Shown piece by piece: positions 1 through 10,485 of a DNA stretch of 64,000 nucleotides. Every line of letters begins with the position of its first letter. The stretch's first letter is position 1. The stretch comes from Tritrichomonas foetus. Lineage: Eukaryota; Parabasalia; Tritrichomonadida; Tritrichomonadidae. The notes beneath the pieces were generated by a model that ran no database searches, was not told where the DNA came from, and saw only the letters and a program-made list of their open reading frames with translations. The stretch lies in contig MLAK01000631.1 of NCBI GenBank assembly GCA_001839685.1, positions 1 to 64,000 on the forward strand, written 5' to 3'. A program made the translations under genes and the position numbers.

Positions 1-30
1 TAGTGTATGTCATTAGTGATGGCGTTAGGG

Positions 31-86
31 CAAAGGTTTATGGTGTGGTCCCACAAACCTTTGGGGGACCACGATGTAAACCTTTC
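31..86. repeat. imperfect hairpin with interleaved inverted repeats
   Basis: Two arms of about 24 nt face each other (31-54 and 63-86). They contain GTGGTCCC (45-52) against GGGACCAC (65-72). CAAAGGTTT (31-39) has partners at 55-63 (AAACCTTTG) and again at about 78-85. The order A-B-A'-B'-A' allows either one long hairpin or an H-type pseudoknot. It could be the terminal repeat of a mobile element extending off the left edge, or a small foldback element. Nothing in the sequence decides which. Confidence 0.45.
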
Positions 87-944
87 ATATAGGAGGGAAT
101 ACATTTTTTTCGAAATTTTTTAATCTGGAGATCAATGAAGTACTCCGTAAATTTACATTTAAAATAAGAAAGAGAAATTTTTCAAAGGTAAACTCTAATT
201 TTTTTCAAATTTAGTGACTCTAAAATCATGGACAACAGTATTTACATAATTACACATGAAAAAACAAATCATGGATAAAGTTTCCCAAAAGAAGGATGAT
301 ACTGGTAAGAATCAGAACCTTTTAAATAGCGACCATATTTCGTAGCCTCTTATGACTAAATATTGTACCACATAATGATAGCTGAATGGAGTTATCGACT
401 CATCATTACATTATCAAAAAACAAACAAAAGTCGAAACTGACTGGTGGCACAAAGGTGTATAGCTAGTGGTACATTTCTTAGAAAAAATTTCACAATTCT
501 ATAAGCTTATGGCGATTAATTCACATCAAGTATATTCTCTCATTATAAATAAAAAAGCATAATATTAATCAGAATATGGAAAAAATTAAATTCAAAAATG
601 AAAAAGCAAAAGGTGAAATGTTTTTTATTTCTTTCGATTCCAACTTAAGCTACTCAAGTGTGAACAAAAAAATATAAACATAAATGATTCACTGATGTTG
701 TAGTATATGTTATTGCCATGATAATTTACTAGTTCGATCGAAAATCATCTTCGAAATTGTTAATCAAGAATGAAAACATGAAAATTTTCATTAATATATC
801 CCTTATCACAACAAAATGGTAGGAAATATACACTAACAGAAAGACCAAATCATTAGAAAGTTTCATTTTGGTAGATTTGGTTGGGCCAAATATACTTTGA
901 AAAAGATCGGAAATTCGCTGATTGAATAGCCTTTCTTCAAACAG
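87..944. other. no gene seen; upstream region of L27a
   Basis: About 860 nt of AT-rich sequence with stops in all frames and only shadow reading frames. The last 30 nt are a pyrimidine-rich leader ending just before the L27a start and presumably hold its promoter. No tRNA or clear motif was found. Confidence 0.5.
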
Positions 945-1394
945 ATGCCAACAAGATTCCACAAATCAAGGAAACTCCGTGGTCAAGAATCGATGGGCTA
1001 CGGTCGTGTCGGTAAACATAGGAAGTCACCAGGAGGTCACGGAAACGCTGGTGGCATGCATCATCAAAGAACCTGGTTCGATCGCTATCATCCAGGCTAC
1101 TTCGGAAAAGTCGGAATGCGCCACCTTCATCTCCTTCCATGCCGCGAATGGAACCCCTCAATCAATCTCGATAAACTTTGGACACTCGTCCCATCCGAAA
1201 TCCGCGAGCAAGCCGCCACAAAGAAGGCAGGAGAAGCCGTACCAGTCATCGATTGCATCGCCAACGGATTCTTCAAGGTCACAGGCCGTGGAGATCTTCC
1301 AAAAATTCCATTTATCGTTCGCGCCAAAGATTTCACAGAATCAGCCGAAAAGAAAATCAAGGAGGCTGGAGGTGCCTGCGAGAAAGTCAAGTAA
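945..1394 (+). CDS. RPL27A: 60S ribosomal protein L27a (uL15)
   Basis: A 149-residue protein, the usual length for eukaryotic L27a/uL15, a large-subunit protein that contacts 25S/28S rRNA. The N-terminus (residues 1-45) is basic and glycine/histidine-rich, with the diagnostic stretch [18 protein letters not shown], followed by [24 protein letters not shown]. The second half carries the [12 protein letters not shown] and [23 protein letters not shown] segments typical of the C-terminal half of the family. The codons are clearly more G/C-ending than in neighbouring genes, as expected for a highly expressed gene. The stop codon reads TAAAA, giving the trichomonad TAAA signal. The start is the first ATG in frame and matches the family N-terminus (MPTRF). 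No intron is apparent. Confidence 0.97.
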   Translation: MPTRFHKSRKLRGQESMGYGRVGKHRKSPGGHGNAGGMHHQRTWFDRYHPGYFGKVGMRHLHLLPCREWNPSINLDKLWTLVPSEIREQAATKKAGEAVPVIDCIANGFFKVTGRGDLPKIPFIVRAKDFTESAEKKIKEAGGACEKVK

Positions 1395-4300
1395 AATATC
1401 TGGTGTCATTCACTTTCAAAAAAATCTTTTTTTTTTCATAAATTTTTCCACAAAATTTTTTGCGAATTTAGAAAATGATTTAGGGAAAATGAATGGCATT
1501 GATTTACTAAAATCAGGAAAGGTTAACAAAGAATTTCTCCAGATATTACTATTCCAATTATAATTAATTGCTAGAAAAATAATGCTTCATTATTAAAGAG
1601 ATTTATTGGTTTCAAATCGATATATTCATATTTTTATTTTTGGCCATTTTTCATATTTTGGATTTATTTTTCTCTGTGATCCCAGCTGAATGAGCACATG
1701 TCCACTTCATGAGGTATATCAAATTATGTTATATGTCATTTGAACATCAAGCCAAAAACACAAAGCAAAGTGTAATAAAGGAAAAAATCACTGACAAAAG
1801 AAATCTGAGAAACTGCAAATAGATAAATTAATAAAGACATCTAATGACATTCCATTTCAATTACAAAGATTGAGATGAACCTCGCGTCTGCTTTCATTTG
1901 AAACAATTGATATGTGAAGAGATTTCAAAAAACATCAATGTTTTAAGGATTATTAATAAAATGAATGTAAAATTGTTGAAAAGGCCTTTAGAGTGCTCGC
2001 AACAAAATTGAATAATGTTGCGAATGCAAAATTTTTAAATGAATGAGAAATGAAAAGGGAAACTGTTATTTAATCAAATTTTGAAAGCCAAAAATTGATT
2101 TTCTTTCAATGCCAACAGATTATTGAAAAAATTGGAAATTTAATATTGGCTAACATTCGGATAATTTATCAAATTTCATAAGAAGGATATATTTTTATAA
2201 CGATTATTAACTCAATTTTCCAAAAAAGAAGCCCCCTCTGACATAAAAATAGGAAATCAAAATAATTTATGATTTTTTGGTTGTTTCTTAATTTTAGTTG
2301 GTATTTATCACAGAAATTATGTGATTCAATCTTTTTCAAGTTGGAAAAAATTATTGATGATTCTTGAATGTTATCAAAAATGCACCAATGTCATTCTTCA
2401 TATCATATATTAGATTTGTCATTGAATTATAGCAAATATTCTGGAAATAACCATTTAGATTTCAAAGATACATCATCAACAAAATACCATTTTAGTTTTG
2501 TATGAGAATTCAGAAAGTTTTCAATTTTTATTGAATACTTTCATTTTATATTTGTGATGAAAATCTTTTTATTCTCGAAGAGAAACAAAACCTATGACAA
2601 ATTTTCACTGAAAATATACTTTCTTAGCAAAAGCGGTTACATTTATATGTAAAGATTTTTCATAAAATTTGATGACTTTGGTCAAAATTCATTTTGGCAC
2701 TTTTCTCGGAATATAGCTATTAATCTTCATTTTAAAGAATTGGATATAGATATATACATATTATACATTATGATCTATGATTATTACCTTTTAAATTCTC
2801 GATTATGTGGCGATATCTTATCATTCCAAAATATTTAATTGAATTATTGAATGATATATTCAATTTTTTCGTCGATTGAAATATATCATCATTAAGAAAG
2901 CACAAATTTCCTTATAGAAAACGATTTGTGCATATATATTTAGGAATATTGAGGAAAAGAAATTGTTTTATGTTAATCAGTCATAATTTAATGAACAAAA
3001 TGTTTCAAAAACAAGCAAAAAATATTTATTTTTTCAAACCGATCATAGGGGATTTGATTTTTTGAATGACTATAATTCATTTTGTTTTTCTCCATTTTCG
3101 ACATTTCGATGGAAATGAAGCTATTCATGTGACGAAATAATCCTAAGCTTTCCCTAGATGTTTCCTATACTTACATATTTATTGTGTAAAGTATGAAAAG
3201 TCTCCATTTCGAATATTTATCAACTTAGATATTATCGACAGAATCATTTCAATCAAAAAACATAAAGTGAATTTTTTAAAATTGAGTATTTTTCTGAATA
3301 CGCAAAATAATTCACCCACAAATCACAAAATATTCACAAAAATACTTTTATTTACTCAAATATTTCTTTAAAATTGTACAAGATAAATTAAATTGTGAAG
3401 GAAATCAGTAGTATACAAACCAAATAGTCTTAACGTACGAAATCACTAAAATGATCCTTATCATCAGTATTACTTAATACCATCAGTCAAAAATCAAAAC
3501 CCAAATAGCTAAAAGAATGACGAAAATTTCCCTTATCGCAAACTTCGCAAATGGCCGAATTCAAAAATATTTCGAAAATGATTCTGAAGAAGCTATTGTT
3601 TCAGTTTTCGGGTGATAAGGCTTTCAGTCAATTGTTAAATCTATTTTTTATAGTTATGAGCCATATTTATTCATAGTTTTGAAATTTTGCAACAATTAAA
3701 CCGAAAAAAGAGCGATTTTGGAGAAAGCCTAAAAAAAAATTGTGAGAAGCTTTTTTTCCAAGAATCACAAAGATTATAATACTGCTTCCCATAATTCTAT
3801 TTACACTTCTTCTATCGATTTTTAATTAAAAATCGCGAAAATTTTGATAGTTTTAACTCAGTGATGTTGAATTCATTCAATTTCCATTTGACAAATATGA
3901 ATGTATTGAAATCTTTTCTGCCATAAAATTTTAGTATATGAAGAAAATAGACTGGCAGTCCTCAACAGCACATTCTCAAGCAGGGATACAGATACAACGA
4001 TTGAAAGACCAAATCAAGAAAAATGGAATCCAATATGTTTTTTTCCAGACTCGATGCCAAGTGAATTTTCTGATGACTCGCCATTTTGATGGCAAAACAT
4101 TCGTAATCTTCTCATTGATGCCTAAATTTTTTTTCTTTATATCAAAATTATTAATATTTTTTTTATACTTCATTTTTGTATTTTGGAAAACATTATAATT
4201 TTCGATGGAGGGTCATATGATAATAAAAAGAACGATTTATAATAAGAAATAATCAAGATATTAATGCTATAAAATCACTTTTTATCTCAATAATTCTCAG

Positions 4301-4602
4301 AAATTTCTGTGGGGTTTATTTTTTTCTCACAATTTTTTTTTGGATTTGGTTTTCTCTGTATCTTGATTTTTAAATTATAATATTTATATATTATTAATAG
4401 GATTACAATTAAATAATTTTTAGATGACAATAATATCAACAATTATTCATTTAGATCTCTCAATAGTCTTCTACATCTAGAGCTAGTTAGTTTGTATACA
4501 TCTAGGAAATCAGATTAATTGAAACTATCAAAATTCTTTCAAATTTTCACCAAAGAAATTGAAAAAAAAAAAAAGATTTCTATTAATATCAAAATCATAC
4601 CA
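1395..4602. other. 3.2-kb gene-poor gap
   Basis: Very AT-rich sequence with frequent stops in all six frames. The longest frames (for example an 86-codon frame at 3938-4198) are low-complexity Phe/Lys-rich and show no domain. No tRNA, rRNA or clear transposon end was seen. The last part must hold the promoter of the E2F-like gene. A decayed gene or a non-coding RNA could be missed here by eye. Confidence 0.5.
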
Positions 4603-5373
4603 ATGAAAACCAAACAACCGAAATCCAAGATAAAAAGACGAAATGACTTTTCCGAATTCATAGATACCCTTATTCAACGGTTTGAAGCATCCCCCTCGAT
4701 TCCGCTTCAAATCAATTCCTTGTCAAATGAATCTGGTGTTGAAAAACGACGTTTGTACGACCTTATGAACGTGCTGGTGGCCTGCGGCGTTTGCACGCGT
4801 CGTGATACGCACACGTTCGCGTGGAACGGAATATCTGCGTCGAAAGATACATTGCAGCAAATATCGAAAGATTTTGAAGAAAGGTCAATTCGAGATCGCC
4901 CCGAGCAAATCTTTCTTTTGCCGGATTCGCCGGCAATTGGCCTCATTTCCACGACATTCATTGCGACATTTTTATATATGGGAGTCAAGACACTCGGCAT
5001 TAGGGACGCCTCCCTCATTATGGCGAATGACGAAGAGCACTCAAAACCGATTTTACGACGCTTATATCTAGTTGCCTTCCTGCTTGAAAGAATTGGAATT
5101 TTAACACATTCGCAGAAAATCGGAGAATATTCGCTCAATGAAAACATTGAAAAAATCACAGAGCAATCATTGACAGACTTAGCGAAAGAAAATAAATTTT
5201 CGCCTGATTCGATTGAATTCCAATTAAGCAGATTTGGTAAAAACTATATGATGAAGTTATACAAAAGCAGGCAATTGGCATTCGCAAGACAGCTGCAAAT
5301 TCGGACACGGACAAAGACAAACACTGAAACTTTAATTATCAATCCTTATGCAATTCAGAGTGTTGATGCTTGA
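4603..5373 (+). CDS. E2F-family winged-helix transcription factor
   Basis: A 256-residue protein. I start at the first ATG (4603); an upstream extension would need a TTG start. Residues 13-80 form a winged helix with the E2F/DP DNA-recognition motif: EKRRLYDLMNVL at 48-58 matches the family RRIYDITNVL, and a short beta wing follows (GVCTRRDTHTFAW). A second, weaker winged-helix-like segment lies further on (about 130-180, PILRRLYLVAFLLERIGIL), so the layout may resemble the two-domain E2F7/8 type. No leucine-zipper/marked-box or transactivation region is obvious, consistent with an atypical, possibly DP-independent or repressor E2F. Expected role: cell-cycle control of S-phase genes in the nucleus. 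POLA2, a classical E2F target, lies 2.6 kb downstream with a possible E2F half-site. Confidence 0.8.
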   Translation: MKTKQPKSKIKRRNDFSEFIDTLIQRFEASPSIPLQINSLSNESGVEKRRLYDLMNVLVACGVCTRRDTHTFAWNGISASKDTLQQISKDFEERSIRDRPEQIFLLPDSPAIGLISTTFIATFLYMGVKTLGIRDASLIMANDEEHSKPILRRLYLVAFLLERIGILTHSQKIGEYSLNENIEKITEQSLTDLAKENKFSPDSIEFQLSRFGKNYMMKLYKSRQLAFARQLQIRTRTKTNTETLIINPYAIQSVDA

Positions 5374-5649
5374 TGGAAAGATTTAATAGTGCACGATATA
5401 TTTATGAATATATTTACGATAGAATGTTCATCCTGTAATTTTGTTAATATTTTGATGATGCGTTTTATTCATTCATTTTGTGTTAATTTGTTTAAAATGT
5501 AATAATCGAAAAGCTTTTCTTTTATGTGATTTTCTTTCTTTTGATGTAATTTTCTCTTTTCATGTGATTTGTATCGTTATATAAGTTAATATCTTTTATA
5601 GAGTTTTGACTCTAAGATATGAATGGTGATTTAATCATTAATCTTTTGA

Positions 5650-6171
5650 TTTATTAACAATGATTTTCCTACAGAGAGTGGTCGTGATCATATTCTTGAT
5701 AATATTGATACATATGTTGAACTTCCACCTCCACTACCTGATGGCTTTTTGGAAGAAGGTGAACAAATAACTCAATTGGATCCAAATTATCCATACTTTA
5801 ACACTGAAATAGAAAATCTAACAGATCATAACAATTACAATGTCGACTCCAACACAATAATGTGCCAAAATATGATTAAACAAATGGTATAAGATGGCAA
5901 AAACCACGAAATGCATTCTCAGACAGCAGAAGTCTTCGCTAAGTGGGAAAGTATTGTTACTCCAATTCTTGAAAACGATCGAAAATATAAAGTATTTTTT
6001 GTCCCAAATGGAAAAATGAATTTTACTGAACTTGTTTGTGATGACGTTGATTATGAAGTATCGCGAGTTATTTTGGCGGCTTTGATGGTTTCTAATACGG
6101 GTGACGTGAAACTTGATGACTCTAATGCCTATGTTACTGATGATTTCCCGATCATTCTCATTGAAAAGTGA
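5650..6171 (+). pseudogene. condensin-II kleisin (CNDH2) C-terminal fragment, broken
   Basis: An open stretch from 5650 to 5889 is followed by an in-frame TAA (5890-5892), then by another 93 codons in the same frame (86 of them from the ATG at 5911). The part after the stop reads SQTAEVFAKWESIVTPIL, then FTELVCDDVDYEVSRVILAAL and SNTGDVKL. This order and these residues resemble the C-terminal winged-helix region of condensin-2 subunit H2, which binds the SMC4 head. The part before the stop is acidic and proline-rich (VELPPPLPDGFLEEG), like a kleisin linker. The N-terminal kleisin domain is absent: the E2F-like gene ends at 5373 and nothing coding lies between. I read it as a truncated gene copy with a nonsense codon. 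Alternatives are a short functional gene from 5911 or an unrecognised split gene. The family assignment is from memory and moderate. Confidence 0.5.
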
Positions 6172-6601
6172 TCTAATCTAAATCTGTATATATTAATATA
6201 TTCATATGTGTGTTATTATTATATTGAACTGTAATGTTTCTCAATGCTTTCGTTGTGTTTTTCTTCATTTCTATGATTTTTTTTTAAAAAAAGTATAATT
6301 GAAGGGCAAATAATTTAGAATTCAACAGGAGACTCATTTGAGCTTCAATTCTACGAATTAAATATTTATTTTGTTTTGAAAACATTTTTCTAATCTCATA
6401 GGAAATTGGATTTCAATTCTAAAATTCTGTCTTGTTTCTGACATTTGTATAAATAGAGATAACATATATTTGGGAAAAATTATAAAAATTATGAGTGTTA
6501 TATGTTTGATGAATAAGTCATTTGATGTGACTTAGTAATGTGATATGAAAAGAAAGGTCATATACTTTTGAATTCAAAATGATCGTTAAAATCCATTCAT
6601 A

Positions 6602-7519
6602 ATGAAGAAAGGTCGTACAAAGAAAAACCAAAAGAAGTCATGGGATAGAAAAGCAGAAGAAGACCAGCAAAATATCCCTGTTATGCAAGTAAACACAAAA
6701 TGGGGAAATGATCGATCACTTTATTTCGATGGCGAAGGCGACAGCGGAACTTCAAGTGACGAAGAACATTTCATCGAGGATGCAATTGAGGAAGAACGAA
6801 AGCATCTTTCAACACTCGATGAGAGCAGCTTCAAATTATTCTCAAATGTAAAGAAAATCGAAAAAACTCCAATTTTAGACCAGTCGATCGACGATATCGA
6901 AAAATCAATTAACGAAGACCAAATGAACGAACTACGGAGAGTCGTCAGATCAGTCGTCCGAGATGTCACAGATGCGGCCCGCGCTTTACAAGAGGATTTT
7001 TCGGATTCGGAAGCTGACCAAGCGAGGAGGCAGCTTCTTTTCAGTCTCGTTACAAACGGTTGCTTTTATCTTCACTTGGTCGGAAATGGATTGAAGCAGC
7101 CAAATCATCCGACTTTAAAGCAAATGAAGAAAATTAACGAGCTGCTTGGAATTGAAGGAAACGATGGTGAAGTTCATCCTGAAGAAGAAGAGGGTGATGA
7201 AAATGAAGCCGACGAGGCTGAAGAAGATGAAATTTCTCTCCCAGAAAAACATATTCCGGTTCACCTTAGAAAGATAGAAGATGGTGAATATAGAACGGTT
7301 ACCAGAAGCATTCTGAAAAATCAAATTATCGCACCAAACAAACCAAACAGAAGCAAAGCTCCTCGCTCAAAGAGAAGACAAAAGTATGCTCATGCTATGC
7401 ACGAATACAATAAAACACACAAGCGGAAAACAGCACCTAAAGATGGAGTTTACAGGGGTGAAATTTCTGGTATTAGTAAGACGAAAGTTTCTTCAACAAA
7501 GTTGCATCCGGCTCATTGA
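6602..7519 (+). CDS. UTP3: Sas10/Utp3 family SSU-processome protein
   Basis: A 305-residue protein starting at ATG 6602. Residues 1-30 are highly basic and residues 40-65 acidic (DGEGDSGTSSDEEHFIEDAIEEE). Residues 85-180 form the helical Sas10/Utp3/C1D domain (DQMNELRRVVRSVVRDVTDAARALQ, then LVTNGCFYLHLVGNGL). Another acidic stretch (195-215) precedes the Sas10 C-terminal domain (about 235-303), which has SILKNQIIAPNKPNRSKAPRSKRRQKY and ends GVYRGEISGISK. That ending is the family's hallmark GYGGEASGI-type motif. Expected role: nucleolar component of the small-subunit processome in 18S rRNA maturation. It is shorter than yeast Sas10 (about 610 residues), mostly by loss of linkers. Stop TGA. 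Confidence 0.9.
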   Translation: MKKGRTKKNQKKSWDRKAEEDQQNIPVMQVNTKWGNDRSLYFDGEGDSGTSSDEEHFIEDAIEEERKHLSTLDESSFKLFSNVKKIEKTPILDQSIDDIEKSINEDQMNELRRVVRSVVRDVTDAARALQEDFSDSEADQARRQLLFSLVTNGCFYLHLVGNGLKQPNHPTLKQMKKINELLGIEGNDGEVHPEEEEGDENEADEAEEDEISLPEKHIPVHLRKIEDGEYRTVTRSILKNQIIAPNKPNRSKAPRSKRRQKYAHAMHEYNKTHKRKTAPKDGVYRGEISGISKTKVSSTKLHPAH

Positions 7520-7690
7520 AGAAGTTATACACTTCATGTTGTTAATTTTTCTCAATAAAAAAAATATTATTTTAATTTTTATCCCTCGATTCTTTGTTTT
7601 TATGCTAAAGCTCAAGTTTTTCCCGGCAGATTCTATAAAAGGAGGCTGCTCTGACCGAGATGGACTTCGGAAAATGTGAAAAGATTATAG

Positions 7691-7762
7691 AATGAAAGAT
7701 TTTCATATGAAAGATTATAATATGAAAGATTATAATGTGAAAGATTATAATATGAGAGATTT
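7691..7762. repeat. 15-bp minisatellite
   Basis: Tandem copies of TATGAAAGATTATAA at 7706-7720 and 7721-7735, one with a single change at 7736-7750, and degenerate copies on either side (7691-7705 and 7751-7762). It lies between the 3' end of UTP3 and the POLA2 promoter. It also produces a spurious minus-strand frame of repeated HIIIF. Confidence 0.85.
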
Positions 7763-7879
7763 CATGTCGTTTCTTCCTTAATTGTGGTAATGGAGATGTA
7801 TACTTCGGACTTTCCATGTCATGAGAAAAAATGTAATTAAACATTGATAATGATTTGGAGATTGGAAATTAGCCATCAA

Positions 7880-7890
7880 TTTTGCGGAAA
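7880..7890 (+). promoter_or_regulatory. possible E2F half-site upstream of POLA2
   Basis: TTTTGCGGAAA lies 121 nt upstream of the POLA2 ATG. It resembles the E2F consensus TTTSGCGGGAAA, lacking one G. A TTGACCTT motif follows at 7904-7911. Function is inferred only from the resemblance and from the nature of the downstream gene. Confidence 0.25.
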
Positions 7891-8010
7891 TTGTGCATTT
7901 AATTTGACCTTAATTAAATGAGTGTGTTTCGGTTAGAAACAAAAATGAAGTTCCCTTGACAGAATTGAGAAAGTGTGTTTGAAAAAAAAGTCTGTTTAAA
8001 AAATCGGAGA

Positions 8011-9141
8011 ATGATTTCTTTCGACGCTTTTAGTGATAAACCACCACGTTTCTTTAATCATAACATCGATAGCCTTCAAATCGAGCTTCAAAATTATGTA
8101 AAGATGATGGGAAAACGTCTCAAAAGGAGACATAATATCGAAAAATACACCTATGATCTTCTTGAGCCAGGAGCCGATCAGATTTTTGTCTATGGGAGAA
8201 TATATGCTGGTTTTCAAGAAGACGATCCCAACGAACGACTCACCGAAAAGAATGCAGAAATTCATTTTCATCCAAAGTTCAACATTCCTTACTTAAAATT
8301 AGATTATCCAAAAGATAAAGTCCCAGGGTTATTCCGTGGCCAAATAGTTGCTGCACGTGGAACAGTAGACTCTCAAAGTTTCCATGCAGCTGAAATATTA
8401 ACAGATTGCCGAGAATCGCTCCCAGCCACACTTTCAGACGACTTTTCAGCCCGCATATTAGCAGTGGCTGGACCATACGTTACAGATACCTTCGAACAGT
8501 GCGAAGAACTGAATGCAAAAATTAAAAGTTATAATCCAGATTGCGTAATTTTCTTTGGACCGTTTGCTCCATCGACTAGCAAACTTCTGACAGCATCAGA
8601 TTGCAAATATACAGCCAGAGAACTCACAGAAGCCGTCATCGAGAAATTAACATCAGATATCTCGCATATATCTATCGTTATTCCAGAAACAACAGATTCG
8701 TTGGCATTACCTGTCATTCCTCGACCAGCGCTTTCAATTACATCTGATGCTTCTCTCAAAGCAGATCCTTCATTTATTACAATAAATAACGAACTCGAAA
8801 TTATGGCGACAGCGAATGATTTACAGCTTTTAATTGGTCGACAATTTGCTGGATCTGGCGTGAAAAGAGACGAAATACCGAAACAAATTGTTCACCAGTG
8901 TTCAGCTTGTCCTTTGATTGAACCAACCATTCAAATTCAATATTTGATGTCACTTCTGCCAAAAGTGACACCTCATATTATCATAATGCCATCAAGGTTC
9001 TACTTCTACCAAAACAGCTTTGATGGAACCCATGTTATATATGTCAGGCCTGAGAACAAAAGTGGCCCACTTAGCTTTGTTGTCGTTGATGTGAAAGGAA
9101 GCGAAATCAGTGCAAAAACAACAAATGAGTTTTATCAGTGA
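8011..9141 (+). CDS. POLA2: DNA polymerase alpha subunit B
   Basis: A 376-residue protein from ATG 8011; the upstream frame needs a GTG start. Residues 40-125 match the OB-fold part of polymerase B-subunits (FVYGRIYAGFQEDD, then PGLFRGQIVAARGT). From about 140 comes the calcineurin-like, normally inactive phosphoesterase domain: ARILAVAGPYVTDTF, then PDCVIFFGPFAPSTS (family GPFVD), and HIIIMPSRFYFYQN near the C-terminus. The protein is much shorter than human POLA2 (598) and lacks the N-terminal globular domain that docks partners. Role: scaffold of the polymerase alpha-primase complex that starts replication primers. The nearest B-subunit alternatives (delta or epsilon) fit less well because of the IVHQCSACPLIEPTIQIQYL region and the C-terminal layout. 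Confidence 0.87.
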   Translation: MISFDAFSDKPPRFFNHNIDSLQIELQNYVKMMGKRLKRRHNIEKYTYDLLEPGADQIFVYGRIYAGFQEDDPNERLTEKNAEIHFHPKFNIPYLKLDYPKDKVPGLFRGQIVAARGTVDSQSFHAAEILTDCRESLPATLSDDFSARILAVAGPYVTDTFEQCEELNAKIKSYNPDCVIFFGPFAPSTSKLLTASDCKYTARELTEAVIEKLTSDISHISIVIPETTDSLALPVIPRPALSITSDASLKADPSFITINNELEIMATANDLQLLIGRQFAGSGVKRDEIPKQIVHQCSACPLIEPTIQIQYLMSLLPKVTPHIIIMPSRFYFYQNSFDGTHVIYVRPENKSGPLSFVVVDVKGSEISAKTTNEFYQ

Positions 9142-9767
9142 ATAAATAAAATAAATTTTCTGTGTTGCCAATTTTTTTAAACTTTTCTTTTATTTCTTCA
9201 TTACTTTCTTCATGAATTTTTCCTGCATTGTTGATTATTCTTTTATTAAGTATCAGAATATGAGTTGGAAGGAACATTTTTATCCCAGAGTTCTTAATTT
9301 CCATGAAATTTGCTGTCATTTTTCATTGATATTTGAAGGTATAATAAAGATTGGAATTATCATTCGTTAAATTGTTGATAGTTTGTGAAAATATTTCAAA
9401 GGATAAGTGCAATTAATCACTGCGATTCACTATTTTTGATACCTAAAAAGTGGAGAAATGATACCATTGTTCTTTTCCCAAACAATGACTCGACGATGTT
9501 GAAGCATGTTTCAAAGGAATGCTATCATGAAGAATGATTGGTATTGTTTTCCTAATTATTGTTCAAATCAAGAAAATTTATCAAATCATATTGAACAAGG
9601 CGAAAATGCATGAATGTTCATGATAGGTTATCATTTATGTTATACATATATCGGAATCGACATTGTTCAAATCGATGAACTTAATTTGATTGAAATAAAA
9701 AGGAAAAAAGATAAACAAAGTAAAAGGATATGAAGAAATTTACTCCTAAATCCAGGATACATTGATG

Positions 9768-9838
9768 CCTCTGCATTTCGATTAAGCTTGAAAAAGATTA
9801 CGACCAAGCTTGGTTATAGGTGAATTTGAATTTCCATC
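9768..9838 (+). ncRNA. candidate structured element C (family of three)
   Basis: It contains CTGCATT (9771), then, 18 nt on, TGAAAAAGATTAC (9789-9801), flanked by a perfect 7-bp stem AAGCTTG/CAAGCTT (9784-9790 with 9805-9811), then AGGTGAATTTGAATTTCC. The same blocks in the same order and with the same initial spacing occur near 62.5 kb. It sits in the spacer between the converging POLA2 and Smr genes. It could be a small RNA gene or a relic of a dispersed repeat. No known RNA family was recognised. The rest of the 760-nt spacer (9142-9900) shows nothing else. Confidence 0.3.
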
Positions 9839-9900
9839 TTATTTTGTTGTCGCTATATACAATGGTATATGCTACATTTTTATTTTAATTTCTTGGATTG

Positions 9901-10485
9901 TTATTTCTTCGATTCCGGAAGTGGCGGAATTGTAATGACCACCATGCCGGGGTTGTTTCTGTGGGAGACTGGCGGTGGAAGGCCTAGCATCCGTGCTACT
10001 TCCCTGACAACAAGAGGCATGGCTCTCTCCTGCTTAGCAACTTCTGTTTGATTTTCACTGAACTGGGAAGTGTGAATTCCCCTTCCAACATTAATTTTAT
10101 TGATAATTTTTGCGTCACGCTCGGGAGAGCAGAAAAACCACAAAAGCGACTCTCTCGCGCTCATTTTAGTATAACCGTGAAGATCAATCGTTCGACTTTT
10201 AATATAAGTATTGGAGACCTTATCGACTTTTTGTTTCGGTGGAATAAAATCGACTCTGTCATAATCATGGCTTGGATAAATAATCGGAATTCTGGTTTCT
10301 AATTCTTGTTCATCATTTTCCGGTTCCACATCTTTGATCATTTCTAAAAATTCGAATAAACCCTCCTCGCTTTGGTCAGGAAAATTTTCTTTGTACAATG
10401 AAGAAAGAAATTCGTCGTTTTCTTGATCGAAATTAATGAGGCTAGAAAGATTATCGTTCATTGTTATTTGTTCCATCATTTTCAT
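9901..10485 (-). CDS. Smr-domain protein, N4BP2-like
   Basis: A 194-residue protein starting at ATG 10485. Residues 99-190 form an Smr domain. D101-LHG (TIDLHGYTKMSARESL) is the first motif, G134-RGIHTS the GxGxHS motif, and NNPGMVVITIP (177-187) the closing N-P-G strand. Such domains act as RNA or DNA endonucleases or nucleic-acid binders; in eukaryotes N4BP2-type proteins cleave mRNA in no-go decay. Residues 25-52 (FLSSLYKENFPDQSEEGLFEFLEMI) could be a CUE-type ubiquitin-binding helix bundle, which would fit the N4BP2/Cue2 layout. That part is inference. The middle (53-95) is acidic linker. It converges with POLA2. Confidence 0.85.
   Translation of the reverse strand: MKMMEQITMNDNLSSLINFDQENDEFLSSLYKENFPDQSEEGLFEFLEMIKDVEPENDEQELETRIPIIYPSHDYDRVDFIPPKQKVDKVSNTYIKSRTIDLHGYTKMSARESLLWFFCSPERDAKIINKINVGRGIHTSQFSENQTEVAKQERAMPLVVREVARMLGLPPPVSHRNNPGMVVITIPPLPESKK

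Noticed and set aside
922..1563. 213-codon plus frame across the L27a gene
   Set aside because: It overlaps L27a in another frame, starts without clear context and has shadow-like composition.
3938..4198. 86-codon plus frame in the 3.2-kb gap
   Set aside because: Phe/Lys/Ile low complexity from poly-T runs; no family resemblance.
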